Source: Cellulosilyticum ruminicola JCM 14822 (lineage in GTDB: Bacteria > Bacillota > Clostridia > Lachnospirales > Cellulosilyticaceae). Taken from it: a stretch of DNA of 48,635 nucleotides. Both the position numbers and the translations under genes were made by a program. The stretch lies in assembly GCF_001311925.1 (NCBI RefSeq), contig NZ_BBCG01000025.1:1-48635 (forward strand), given 5' to 3'. Every line of letters starts with the position of its first letter. Positions within the stretch are counted from its first letter, which is position 1. This document shows positions 36,472 through 45,079 of this stretch, piece after piece. The notes beneath the pieces are model-generated. The model was not told the DNA's origin, searched no databases, and worked only from the letters and a program-made list of their open reading frames with translations.

Positions 36472-36551
36472 TATTACTCTTATCTTATGTAACTCATTGA
36501 ATCTATAGGGTTTTCCTAGGATTTTTGTGTATTATCTCTGTAATCTAAAAT

Positions 36552-36594
36552 AGAAAAAAGGCAATTCGTATTATAACGAATTGCCTTTTCTTCT
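36552..36594 (-). terminator. Terminator after surface-protein paralogue 4
   Basis: gaaaaaaggcaattcgt (36553-36569) pairs with acgaattgccttttcttc (36576-36593), almost perfect, with a short loop, followed by T-rich sequence on the minus strand. The remaining 36323-36551 spacer holds the promoter and boxes of paralogue 3 and nothing else recognisable. Confidence 0.88.
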
Positions 36595-36636
36595 ATATAA
36601 TGTCTACAGGACATCTAATAAAACATTAACGTTTTA

Positions 36637-38994
36637 TTATTTGTTTTCGAATGTAGCTGTTTTAGTAGCTGAATCCCATGTAGATGTTAATCCAAGTAAG
36701 CTAGCGATTTGACCAGCTGGTACGTATGTTCTACCATCTTTGTTTACAACTTTTGTGCTCATAGCTACACTGTTTCCGTTTACTACTGCAATGTTGCTTC
36801 CTGTTGTTAAAGAAATTGTTCTTTCACCAGCGAATAATGTTACTGTACCTTTTCCGAATAAGATATCAGAATCAGCAACACCGAATGCATTTGCAACGTA
36901 TCTTACTGGAACCATTGTATAACCTGGGTCTTGAATGTAAGATGGAGCATCCATTTCTACTTCTTTATCGTTTAATGTATATTTGCTTTCTCCGATTGCA
37001 AATTTAGCTATTCCTCTAGCTAAACCGCTTGTTGTAAGCTCTTCTGTGTTAGCTGTAGAAATTTTTACGAATTGTTCAATTGTAAGTTTGTTTCCATCTT
37101 GATCGATACCAGATCCTGAAATTTCAAGGTCATATGTACCTTCTGGAACAGTTCTGTCTGTTGTGAATTTCATATCTTTAAGTGTAATTGTAGAAGCTTC
37201 TTTAGAAGTTCTGTTAAGAGTAACTACTACGTTACCTTTTTTACCTTCATTAACTTTAGATTTAGTACCTTTGATACCGCCTGATGTTTCAACTGTACAA
37301 TCTGTTAAGTAGATTTCTACATTTTCATCTTTATCTTTGATAGCAAATTTGATATCTCCTTTTTGGAACATATCTTTATCTGTTTCTGTAAGTGAAATTA
37401 TTCCGCTTACTTGCCCTTGTTTACCTACTTTAAGAACAGCTTGTTCTGATTTTACGTTGAATGGGTTGATGATGTTGATAGCTGTTGTTGAAACTTCTTT
37501 TTCAAGAGCACGACCAGAAACTGTAAGTGTTACTTTTTCTTTCTCTTTAGCTTCAACTGATACACAGATGTTTGTTTTGAATTCGATTTCGTCACAGTCA
37601 TCGTTAGCTTGAGTTGCGTTACCATCATTATCTTTACCAATTGTGAAGATAATTGTTTCTACTACAGCTTTGTCATCATCTTCATCGAATTCAGCTTCTA
37701 CTGTATCCATAGACCAGTCACCTTTGTTGTCTACGATTTGTTCAGCTAACCATTTTGTATCGATGTGTAATGCTTGTTCTTTCCAATCATCATCATCTTG
37801 ACCAGCTACGATAACTTTTACTGTTTTGTCATCTTTTTTAACATCTTCTGTTTTAAGAGTAACTTTTGTTAATTTACCTTTTTCGAAAGCTTTTTGTACT
37901 AAAGCTTTGTAATCCCAGTAACCATTGTCTAATTTAATTTCGAATTCACGACCTGTGATCATGCTATCTTCTACAGTTTCACCAATTTTGAATTCTACTT
38001 CTTCGATACGACCAGCTTTTACATCTTCAGCTTTGTCATCATTCATTTTTACATATACACCGTATTCAGAGATTGTAGCTAATTTAAGGTCTGTTTTTTC
38101 TGCTACTAAGTCATCACCTTTGATATCTACAAGGAAGTCACCTGTTGAAGGTTTTTTAACTGTAGATTTAACTTTAAGACCTGAAATTGTCCATGTACCA
38201 CGTGTATCTCCATCAACTTTTGGTAATGTAACTGTAAGTTTTCCAGCATCTTTAGTATCAGCTTTAACTTCTACTTCGATTTTACCTTTAGAGCTGAAAC
38301 CATATTTACCTTCAATTGTGTATTTTGTACCTTCATCAAATTTGAAGTCACTGTCATTAAGTTCGATTGTGAATTCTCCACCATCTTTTAATGCTCCAGC
38401 GTAAGCTTCTTCGATTGTGATTTCTGCTAATTCACCTTTTGTGTAGAATGTTTTATCACTTTTAGCTGTTACTGACATTTTTTTATCAGCTGTTGTAGCG
38501 AATACGAATGTTCCTTTAGATACTGTTGTAGATCCCCCTTGAGATACTACAGATACTTTAGCTTCACCATTTTTAGCTTTTGCTAAGATTGGAAGTTGAA
38601 CGATTTTATCTGTTGTAACACCTGTTACTGTTACTTTCATTGTTGTATCGTTTTGTCTTTCGTATGTAATTTGAGCACCATTAGATGTGAATGTAAGTTT
38701 ACCTTTTTCTCCTGTAATGCCTTGTCCTGCATCAAGAGCTGCTTGTAATGTATCTTCATTCCATTCAGCATTTTCTAAATCTAAGTAGAATACTTCTTTT
38801 GCATTTTCTGATGCATCTGTGAATTTGATTTTTACAGCATTTGCTGTAGAAATTCCTACGAATTCGTAATCCTCTTTAACTTTTAATGTTTCTCTTGATA
38901 AACTATTTGTTGAAGCAGCCATTGTTACTACTGGTACAGCTGTTACCACCATAGCTGATGCAAGAACTACTGCTAATTTTTGACGTAATTTCAT
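36637..38994 (-). CDS. Secreted copper-amine-oxidase-N-domain protein, paralogue 4
   Basis: 785 residues, closest to paralogue 3. Signal peptide MKLRQKLAVVLASAMVVTAV. It has TANAVKIKFTDASENAKEVF, FATTADKKMSVTAKSDKTFY, AGRIEEVEFKIGETVEDSMI, INIINPFNVKSEQAVLKVGK and FTTDRTVPEGTYDLEISGSG. The C-terminal copper-amine-oxidase-N-like domain reads GYTMVPVRYVANAFGVADSD and LLGLTSTWDSATKTATFENK. The middle contains a short variable insert relative to paralogue 3 (KKDDKTVKVIVAGQDDDDWK). Strong promoter at 39064-39092, RBS GAAGGGAG, own terminator. A plausible major surface-layer subunit; acceptor status for the glycan is inference. Confidence 0.87.
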   Translation of the reverse strand: MKLRQKLAVVLASAMVVTAVPVVTMAASTNSLSRETLKVKEDYEFVGISTANAVKIKFTDASENAKEVFYLDLENAEWNEDTLQAALDAGQGITGEKGKLTFTSNGAQITYERQNDTTMKVTVTGVTTDKIVQLPILAKAKNGEAKVSVVSQGGSTTVSKGTFVFATTADKKMSVTAKSDKTFYTKGELAEITIEEAYAGALKDGGEFTIELNDSDFKFDEGTKYTIEGKYGFSSKGKIEVEVKADTKDAGKLTVTLPKVDGDTRGTWTISGLKVKSTVKKPSTGDFLVDIKGDDLVAEKTDLKLATISEYGVYVKMNDDKAEDVKAGRIEEVEFKIGETVEDSMITGREFEIKLDNGYWDYKALVQKAFEKGKLTKVTLKTEDVKKDDKTVKVIVAGQDDDDWKEQALHIDTKWLAEQIVDNKGDWSMDTVEAEFDEDDDKAVVETIIFTIGKDNDGNATQANDDCDEIEFKTNICVSVEAKEKEKVTLTVSGRALEKEVSTTAINIINPFNVKSEQAVLKVGKQGQVSGIISLTETDKDMFQKGDIKFAIKDKDENVEIYLTDCTVETSGGIKGTKSKVNEGKKGNVVVTLNRTSKEASTITLKDMKFTTDRTVPEGTYDLEISGSGIDQDGNKLTIEQFVKISTANTEELTTSGLARGIAKFAIGESKYTLNDKEVEMDAPSYIQDPGYTMVPVRYVANAFGVADSDILFGKGTVTLFAGERTISLTTGSNIAVVNGNSVAMSTKVVNKDGRTYVPAGQIASLLGLTSTWDSATKTATFENK

Positions 38995-39063
38995 TTACAA
39001 TTTCTCCCTTCAATTTATGTTTACAAATTATTTTCCTGTTAAAATAATAATTAACTCAAAAAG

Positions 39064-39092
39064 ATTATATATTTTAAACTTTTCTAAGTCAA
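39064..39092 (-). promoter_or_regulatory. Promoter of surface-protein paralogue 4
   Basis: TTGACT (39087-39092), 17-base spacer, perfect TATAAT (39064-39069) on the minus strand, about 70 bases before the ATG at 38994. This is the best sigma-A-type promoter in the window. Confidence 0.85.
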
Positions 39093-39106
39093 TTTTAAAT
39101 TCAAAA

Positions 39107-39141
39107 TGTAACACTATTGTAATATATGTCGCAATATGTCG
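39107..39141 (-). promoter_or_regulatory. TTACA/CGACA repeats upstream of paralogue 4 promoter
   Basis: TTACA on the minus strand at 39107-39111 and 39118-39122, 11 bp apart and 14 bases above the -35, then CGACA at 39127-39131 and 39137-39141. The spacing to the promoter matches that before paralogues 3 and 6. The CGACATATTRC element also occurs upstream of paralogue 7. Confidence 0.5.
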
Positions 39142-39200
39142 AATCAACAAACTTTTCTTTTAATTTCTTACCACTATTTCCATATATTTTGCGCAAATAC

Positions 39201-39256
39201 AAAAAAGGGGTACTTCCAATACACGTTCTATTGTGTATTTTTAAGTAAACCCTTTT
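39201..39256 (-). terminator. Terminator after surface-protein paralogue 5
   Basis: aaaaggggtactt (39203-39215) pairs with aagtaaaccctttt (39243-39256) with one bulge, plus an inner atacac/gtgtat stem. It lies 87 bases past the stop at 39344 and ends in T's on the minus strand. Confidence 0.75.
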
Positions 39257-39343
39257 AATTTATGTTTATTTTATCTTACATATGAATTTATTGTATTATC
39301 TAATATTTATAATTCAATACATGTTCTGATTCATTAAATACAA

Positions 39344-40777
39344 CTATGGCTTTACAGTAAATTTGGCTGTTTTTTCTATCTTATCCCACTCTTTACTAAG
39401 TCCAAGTATTTTTGCTACTTCTCCAATAGGCGCATAACTTCTACCATCTTTAAGTACAACAGCTGTATCTATCTCAACTTGATTACGATTAACTGTAGCA
39501 GTTGTACTATTTACACGAAGCTCTATTGTTCTATCATTGTATTTAAAATATATCATACCATTATTATATAAGATTTCTTCTTCTGGTACGCCTATAGCTA
39601 ATGCCACATATTTTAATGGCACCATAATATAACCTGGTCTTTGTATAAATGTTTCAGCATTCATTTCAAACTTTTCGCCATCTACTGTATAGTAGCTCTT
39701 ACCTACTGTAAATTGAATGCCTCTTTGTTTTTCTTCTTCTAGTTTTTCTTGCTCTTCTCTGGCTTCTTCCGCTTCTAAAGCAGCTTGTTCATCTGCCTTT
39801 TGTTGTTCTAATGTTTTTTCTCTAATATAGGCTACAATAATATCTTTTTTTGCATCAACAACTGCATCTCCTTCTAAAGTAAGTAATACATCTTCTTCTT
39901 TAAAATTAGATGATTTATTGATAATAGGAATATTTTTAAGTGTAATTTTACCTATATCTGATGTAAGTCCACTTTTTACTCTAACTACAATTGTTTGATC
40001 ATCATTATTAATTGTTTTGAGTAGCATACGTTCACTTAATCCTGAGAATCCACCGCCATATGTTATATAATCATCTGTACTTAATTCATAATCTGTGTCT
40101 GAAGAATGTTCTTTCTTAGATATATAATTAAATTCTCCAAAAGCTAAATTAGAATTTTGTAATTTTAAAGTAATTTCAACTTCTCCATCTATCACATTCG
40201 GTCTTATTTCTGTAAAAGTAATAGGTGCGATAATACCTTCTTTAACTATAGTTGGGATTTCATCTATATCCCATGTTACCTTTTTCTCGCTTTGTGCACC
40301 AATTAAGATTTTCTGTGTTTCGATTAGCTCAGTATCATCTCCTGGTGTTAATATTACACTCATTGTTTTTCCTTTAGCTTCTACTACAAGGGCTACTGTA
40401 AAACTTACTTCATCTCCCTCTTGTAAATCAGCTGGTATATCTACATATAATTGAAGACTATCTTCACCTTTGCTCATTAATGCAATTTTATATGAATCAA
40501 TATTTTTAGTATCATATATCTCTGCACTTGTTCCATTGCGATCTGTCCATAGTGCATCTTCTAGCTTTAAAATAATTTTTTCAGTTTTTCCTGCACGTTT
40601 ATACGCATCTTTAATAGTAATTTTTAAACCTGGTGCATCATCTCTTGAATACCATTTTGTCCCTTCATTTACATGTTCTATATTTCCTGTTAACTGAGCT
40701 TGTGACTGTGCATATATTGGTGATGCCATTAAGCAAATTGCTGCTACGATTAAACCTGCTCTTAATTTCTTTTTCAT
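39344..40777 (-). CDS. Short secreted copper-amine-oxidase-N-domain protein, paralogue 5
   Basis: 477 residues, about 300 shorter than its relatives. Signal peptide KKKLRAGLIVAAICLMASPI, cut near AQS. It has one N-terminal module (LKITIKDAYKRAGKTEKIIL), a second (EVEITLKLQNSNLAFGEFNY), then a highly charged Glu/Gln/Ala linker near residues 325-352 (QKADEQAALEAEEAREEQEK) that could be a helix spanning the wall. It ends in the copper-amine-oxidase-N-like domain (GYIMVPLKYVALAIGV; GRSYAPIGEVAKILGL). It lacks the FTTDRT junction module. RBS AAGGAG. It could be an accessory or anchor subunit, but that is inference. Confidence 0.82.
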   Translation of the reverse strand: MKKKLRAGLIVAAICLMASPIYAQSQAQLTGNIEHVNEGTKWYSRDDAPGLKITIKDAYKRAGKTEKIILKLEDALWTDRNGTSAEIYDTKNIDSYKIALMSKGEDSLQLYVDIPADLQEGDEVSFTVALVVEAKGKTMSVILTPGDDTELIETQKILIGAQSEKKVTWDIDEIPTIVKEGIIAPITFTEIRPNVIDGEVEITLKLQNSNLAFGEFNYISKKEHSSDTDYELSTDDYITYGGGFSGLSERMLLKTINNDDQTIVVRVKSGLTSDIGKITLKNIPIINKSSNFKEEDVLLTLEGDAVVDAKKDIIVAYIREKTLEQQKADEQAALEAEEAREEQEKLEEEKQRGIQFTVGKSYYTVDGEKFEMNAETFIQRPGYIMVPLKYVALAIGVPEEEILYNNGMIYFKYNDRTIELRVNSTTATVNRNQVEIDTAVVLKDGRSYAPIGEVAKILGLSKEWDKIEKTAKFTVKP

Positions 40778-40970
40778 AGTATCTCTCCTTATTTTTAGAC
40801 TTTCTATTAGTTTAGTAGTTCTTGTAATACACTTTTCTTAATCATATCTTTTCTTATACTATTTTTAATGTAATATATTTCGGTTTTTATAATCTGTTAA
40901 CTTAAGTTTTTTTGCTTTTCTCATGTCTTTCATTAGTTATAATATTTTAATCATAGTCGTTAACTTAAGA

Positions 40971-41519
40971 CTAAGTTTTTCCAGTAACAATAAGTTGTTC
41001 TAAATAACCTTCTATTTTAGAATAGTTGGTTTGTCTTAAACGTTTTTCATGCAAAGCCAACCTTCCTATCCTCTGAATTAAGTTAGAAAACATCTCGTAA
41101 ATATGTAGTGTGATTCTTTTTAATGTATTAAGGGTTTCTTTGCTGATATTAGTAATCATAAAATTCCAATGTAAAAGCTGACGCTTATATGAGTCAATAG
41201 TTTCACCATTATTGGGGAGGATTGCCTTTTTGATACGCTTAGTTGCAATTTCATCAGAAAGCTTATTGCCTACTAAACGAACTTTTAACTTATTACAACT
41301 TTCTGTACCAATATAAACTTGTTGATCAATAGAATCACTGTCTTGACTAAGGAATTCTTTTAATTCTAGTTTCTCATAAATAGTTTAATCAGGTAAAGAA
41401 CTCGTTGTAGCATCTAAAATAGAATGACATTTCATAAAACCAGATGATTTTGCAATTTCTTCGATAATAGATGGTATAAAAAGTTTAAAAAGTCTAGATA
41501 CTAACTTTGCAATATGCAT
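40971..41519 (-). pseudogene. IS4-family transposase remnant, core deleted
   Basis: One frame of 183 codons with an in-frame TAA. It starts MHIAKLVSRLFKLFIPSIIE and FMKCHSILDATTS, like the N-terminus of an IS4-type transposase. After the stop it continues in the same frame with YIGTESCNKLKVRLVGNKLS, DEIATKRIKKAILPNNGETI and LLHWNFMITNISKETL, like its C-terminal region. The catalytic centre between them is missing. The last 62 codons alone could be mistaken for a small gene. ATG 41519 has AGGAGG in a hairpin. Confidence 0.7.
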
Positions 41520-41564
41520 GGGAAACCTCCTTTGTTTAAGTGATATTAGATTTAGAGGTTTCCC
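41520..41564 (-). promoter_or_regulatory. Hairpin covering the transposase ribosome binding site
   Basis: gggaaacctc (41520-41529) and gaggtttccc (41555-41564) are exact inverted repeats around a 25-base loop. On the minus strand the AGGAGG Shine-Dalgarno lies in the 3' arm right before the ATG of the remnant, so folding would hide it. Such sequestration limits transposase made from read-through transcripts in several IS families. Confidence 0.55.
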
Positions 41565-41764
41565 ATTTTTATTATTTTGATTACTGGAAAATTTTATTTA
41601 TAGATTAACACGTATGATGTTTTAATGTCATATAATATTAATCTAACTTTTCAATCAATTATACCATTTCAATTTGTATATTTACTAGTTATCTTTTTAT
41701 ATTTATCATTTTGTTTTATATGAATGATTAAGTTCTTATATAACCAAAAGACAGTCCTTATGAG

Positions 41765-42400
41765 CAATGTCATTAAGTTAAACTTAAGACATTATTCAAA
41801 ATAAGGATATTTGATTACAATAGTTTCAAATTTCCTTGCTTTACTTTTTGTATTTCGATTTATCATTATTTTATGACACAACAAATAGGCAGATTGCTTC
41901 CATCACAAGCAATCAACTAGTATCCATCATATAACTTAGTTGAATCTTGACTTTTGCCATTAAACTCATAAAAGATATATTCAAATGCTTCAGGTAATAC
42001 TTTGGAACGTTGTTGAGTATATGCAGATACTGTAGGTGTATTTATGTTGAAATCAAAGAAGTCCAACAGTTCTTTTGTCATTGTACATCCACCTGAATTC
42101 ATAGTAATCCCAATCAAAGTTTTAAAATCAATCTTTCTATTTCTAGTAAAATCTACACTAGGGTTTCTAAGAAAAAGTGCAGGATTATCTGCTAAATCCG
42201 ATATCACATTTTCTAAAGATAAAGTTAAGTTATTAATATAATCTGACATACTATTTCCTTCTTGTAATCAAGATATTCCTTAATTACAAGGACTGCTTTC
42301 ACTATGCTCTATATGTCAAGAATTTTTTACAAAATAAAAAGACCCCTATATCATTTCTGATATAAAGGTCTTAAATCGTCATCTTAACTTAATGACATTG
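41765..42400 (-). mobile_element. Internally deleted IS4-family element with inverted repeats and target duplication
   Basis: A 636-base element bounded by caatgtcattaagttaa (41765-41781) and its exact inverted copy (42384-42400). The flanks are a 9-base duplication: ccttatgag (41756-41764) and ccttataag (42401-42409), one mismatch. Inside is only the N-terminal part of a transposase (41880-42249); the catalytic and C-terminal parts are gone, so it is non-autonomous. A 9-bp duplication fits the IS4/IS10 type. Confidence 0.85.
41880..42249 (-). pseudogene. N-terminal IS4-family transposase fragment
   Basis: 110 residues before a stop: NRKIDFKTLIGITMNSGGCT, then TPTVSAYTQQRSKVLPEAFE and KLYDGY, which match the start of IS4-type DDE transposases. 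The TAG stands where an Arg is usual, and the frame continues with LIACDGSNLPI, which holds the first catalytic Asp, before diverging. It is therefore a truncated gene with a nonsense change. ATG 42249 has AGGA-type sequence upstream. Confidence 0.8.
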
Positions 42401-42468
42401 CCTTATAAGCTGCCTTTTTTGCTTATTCTATTATAAAATAAACAATCTTATCTATATAATAAGTTGAA

Positions 42469-44667
42469 TTATTTGTTTTCGAATGTAGCTGTTTTTGTAG
42501 CTGAATCCCATTGTGTAGAGATTCCAAGAATTCTAGCGATTTCTCCAACTGGAGCGTATGTTCTACCTTCTTTAACTACAACTTTTGTTCCCATAGTTAC
42601 AGCAGCACCATTTACAACTGCAACGTTGCTTCCAGCTGTTAATTGGATAGTTCTGTTACCAGCGAAGATTGTAGCTGTTCCGTTTGAGAATAAGATATCG
42701 TTAGCTTTAACACCGAAAGCTTCTGCAACGTATCTTACTGGAACCATTGTGTAACCTGGATCTTGAACGTAAGATTGAGCATCCATTTCTTTAGCTACTC
42801 CGTTTGTTGTGTATGTAGCTTCACCGATTACGAATTTAGCTGTACCTTTAGCTAAACCATTTGATGTAGAAAGATCTTCTGTGTTAGGTGTTCCTACTAC
42901 TAAGAATCCTTCTAATTCGATTGTTTCAGAAATTGGAGATAATGCTGTACCACCAAGTGTAATATCAAATTCACCTTCTGCTACAGTTCTGTCTGTTGTG
43001 AATTCAATGTTTGAAATTTCGATTGTTGAAGCTGTTTTAGATGTACGTTTTACTGGAATTGTAATTTCAACGTATTTGTCACCTTCAGAATCTGTTTTAA
43101 CTTTAGAAAGTTTAGCTTCGTCCATTTGGATGTCACCAGCTGTTGTTTTAACTGTTGGAACTTCTTTAACTGTGATTCCTTTTTCTACTGGAATTGTAAG
43201 AACGATGTCTTTACCAGATTTGAATCCACCTTTTTCAGCTTCTGTTAAAGTGATTTTACCAGCTAATTGTCCTTGAAGACCTACTTTAAGTGTAGCAGCT
43301 TCTGTTGTTACAGTTACAACTTTTTTGATTGTTGTGATTTTGCTTGAAATTTCTTTTTCTAAAGCACGACCTTCAACTTTAACTGTTACATCACCTTCTT
43401 CTTCAAGACCAGCTGTGATTTTAGCTTTAACTTCGATTTCGTCTTTAACTTCTGTATCTGATACCATAGTAGCTGTGAAACCGATTACTTTGTCATCATC
43501 GTTTACTTCTATGTCTGTGATTTCAAGGTTTTTGTTAAGTTCTGTGTTTCTGATTTTAACAACTTCTTTAAGTTTTTCGATTGTTTTAGCTTCGTCAAGA
43601 TCTCCATCTTTATCTTCTACTTGTGGAATGAAGAAACCTTTGTCGATTGTGAATTCCATGTCACGACCATTTACGAATGAGCTTTGTTCTGTTTCTTTAA
43701 GAGTGAAGATAACTTCATCTTTGTCACCAGCTTTGATTTCTACTTCGTCATCTTCTTCGATTTCGATTTTGCTTCCGTAAGCATTGATTTCAGCAACTTT
43801 AATGCTATCTGTAGCTTTTACAGCATCACCGTCAACAGAAAGTGTTAAATCACCTGTTGTTGGTTTTTTCTCTGTAGATTTAACTTTAACGTCTACAAGT
43901 TTGATGTGACCGATTGAGTCTGATTTTAAATCAGCTGGTAATGTTACGATAAGTGTTTGTTTGTCTTTTGAATTGATTCTTGTTTTAACAGATGCAACAT
44001 CATTTCCTTGTCCAGCGAAACCGTATGCGAATTTAATTTGATCTGCTGAAAGTGTTGATTGTGCAAATTCGAAGTCATCGTTATCAATTGTAAGTTCTAC
44101 TTCTCTTTCATCATCATCAAGGTTTTTGAAAGCATCTTTCATTGATTCTTTGATTGTAATTTCAGCGATTGTACCTTCTGTATACAATGTAGGCATATCG
44201 TTTTGTTTAGCTGTTACGATAGCTTCACCGTCAGCTGTTGTAGCGAATACGAATGTACTAGATGTTACTGTTGTGTTTCCACCTTTAGAAACTACAGCTA
44301 CTTTAGCTTCGCCACCTGTTACTTTAGCCATGATTGGGAAGTAAACTTTTTCACTGTCTTTTGTTAATGTGTATGTAACTTTAACGATTTCGTCTGTTTG
44401 TTGTTCGTATTTGATACCTTCTGGTAATGTTTGACCTTCTAAAGCCCATTCAGCATTGTCAAGTTCTAAGTAGAATACTTCTTTTTGACCAGCTTTGCTG
44501 TCTTTGAATTCAACTTTTACAGCGCTTTCTGTTGTGATATCATCTTTTGCTAAACTCATTGTTTCTTTTGTTAAAGTATTTGTTGAAGCAGCCATTGTTA
44601 CAACTGGTACTGATGTAATTACCATTGCTGAAGCAAGAACTACTGCTAATTTTTGACGTAATTTCAT
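42469..44667 (-). CDS. Secreted copper-amine-oxidase-N-domain protein, paralogue 6
   Basis: 732 residues. With paralogue 7 it forms a subgroup distinct from paralogues 2-4. Signal peptide MKLRQKLAVVLASAMVITSV. Mature motifs: ESAVKVEFKDSKAGQKEVFY, TPTGDLTLSVDGDAVK-like repeats, IKAGDKDEVIFTLKETEQSS, GRALEKEISSKITTIKKVVT, KVGLQGQLAGKITLTEAEKG and FTTDRTVAEGEFDITLGG. The C-terminal copper-amine-oxidase-N-like domain has GYTMVPVRYVAEAFGVKAND and ILGISTQWDSATKTATFENK. It is strongly acidic (EEDDEVEIKAGD). RBS GGAGGA; strong promoter at 44746-44774. Its terminator has been split by an IS, so read-through into the IS region is likely. Confidence 0.87.
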   Translation of the reverse strand: MKLRQKLAVVLASAMVITSVPVVTMAASTNTLTKETMSLAKDDITTESAVKVEFKDSKAGQKEVFYLELDNAEWALEGQTLPEGIKYEQQTDEIVKVTYTLTKDSEKVYFPIMAKVTGGEAKVAVVSKGGNTTVTSSTFVFATTADGEAIVTAKQNDMPTLYTEGTIAEITIKESMKDAFKNLDDDEREVELTIDNDDFEFAQSTLSADQIKFAYGFAGQGNDVASVKTRINSKDKQTLIVTLPADLKSDSIGHIKLVDVKVKSTEKKPTTGDLTLSVDGDAVKATDSIKVAEINAYGSKIEIEEDDEVEIKAGDKDEVIFTLKETEQSSFVNGRDMEFTIDKGFFIPQVEDKDGDLDEAKTIEKLKEVVKIRNTELNKNLEITDIEVNDDDKVIGFTATMVSDTEVKDEIEVKAKITAGLEEEGDVTVKVEGRALEKEISSKITTIKKVVTVTTEAATLKVGLQGQLAGKITLTEAEKGGFKSGKDIVLTIPVEKGITVKEVPTVKTTAGDIQMDEAKLSKVKTDSEGDKYVEITIPVKRTSKTASTIEISNIEFTTDRTVAEGEFDITLGGTALSPISETIELEGFLVVGTPNTEDLSTSNGLAKGTAKFVIGEATYTTNGVAKEMDAQSYVQDPGYTMVPVRYVAEAFGVKANDILFSNGTATIFAGNRTIQLTAGSNVAVVNGAAVTMGTKVVVKEGRTYAPVGEIARILGISTQWDSATKTATFENK

Positions 44668-44697
44668 TGTGTATATTCCTCCGATGTGTATATTTAA

Positions 44698-44729
44698 ATG
44701 ATACGTTTATTACCATTTATAGGTATCAT
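44698..44729 (-). promoter_or_regulatory. 5' leader stem-loop of paralogue 6
   Basis: atgatac (44698-44704) and gtatcat (44723-44729) form a seven-bp stem with an 18-base loop within the predicted 70-base leader, ending about 30 bases before the start codon. It may stabilise the mRNA; this is inference. Confidence 0.35.
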
Positions 44730-44745
44730 GCACCATGTACACATT

Positions 44746-44774
44746 ATTATATCCATAATGTATTTTCTTTGCAA
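44746..44774 (-). promoter_or_regulatory. Promoter of surface-protein paralogue 6
   Basis: TTGCAA (44769-44774), 17-base spacer, perfect TATAAT (44746-44751) on the minus strand. Paired TTACA boxes lie 15 bases above the -35. Confidence 0.82.
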
Positions 44775-44789
44775 TATTTATGTCAAACT

Positions 44790-44805
44790 TGTAACTTTCC
44801 TGTAA
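44790..44805 (-). promoter_or_regulatory. TTACA direct repeat upstream of paralogue 6 promoter
   Basis: TTACA on the minus strand at 44790-44794 and 44801-44805, exactly 11 bp apart and 15 bases from the -35, the same geometry as upstream of paralogues 3 and 4. The spacer from there to 44996 is AT-rich with no other recognisable feature. Confidence 0.5.
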
Positions 44806-44996
44806 ATTTTTTATTTATTTTCGATAATTATAATTAATTATTAATTTCTAATTTATTTACTTTTTACAAAAATATTATCTATTCATTAAAAGCGTAATTT
44901 TATAATATTGTTTCAATAATTTATATTAGTTAATAAAAATAATATTTATTTAAAAAATCACATTTTTTATTTAGAGCATATGGTTATATAGATAAT

Positions 44997-45036
44997 AAAA
45001 ATACCCCACAACTCTTTAAAGAGTTGCAGGGTATTT
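44997..45036 (-). terminator. Terminator after surface-protein paralogue 7
   Basis: aaaataccc and gggtatttt flank the inner palindrome caactctttaaagagttg, giving a long stem with one CA/CA mismatch. It lies 43 bases past the stop at 45080 and ends TTTT on the minus strand. Confidence 0.92.
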
Positions 45037-45079
45037 TGCTATATCATTAAACAATTATTAGACTGTTAACACTTTATTA

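Larger units (their letters stand above)
41746..42418 (-). terminator. Terminator of paralogue 6, split by an IS
   Basis: The arms aaaagacag (41746-41754) and ctgcctttt (42410-42418) form a nine-bp stem with one G-U pair on the minus strand. They are separated by the IS at 41765-42400 plus its duplicated target. Removing the IS and one target copy gives a compact hairpin with a ten-base loop, similar in style to those after the other surface-protein genes. Confidence 0.6.

Noticed and set aside
44668-44745. Riboswitch in the leader of paralogue 6
   Set aside because: The leader is short, with a single seven-bp hairpin and no conserved riboswitch core.
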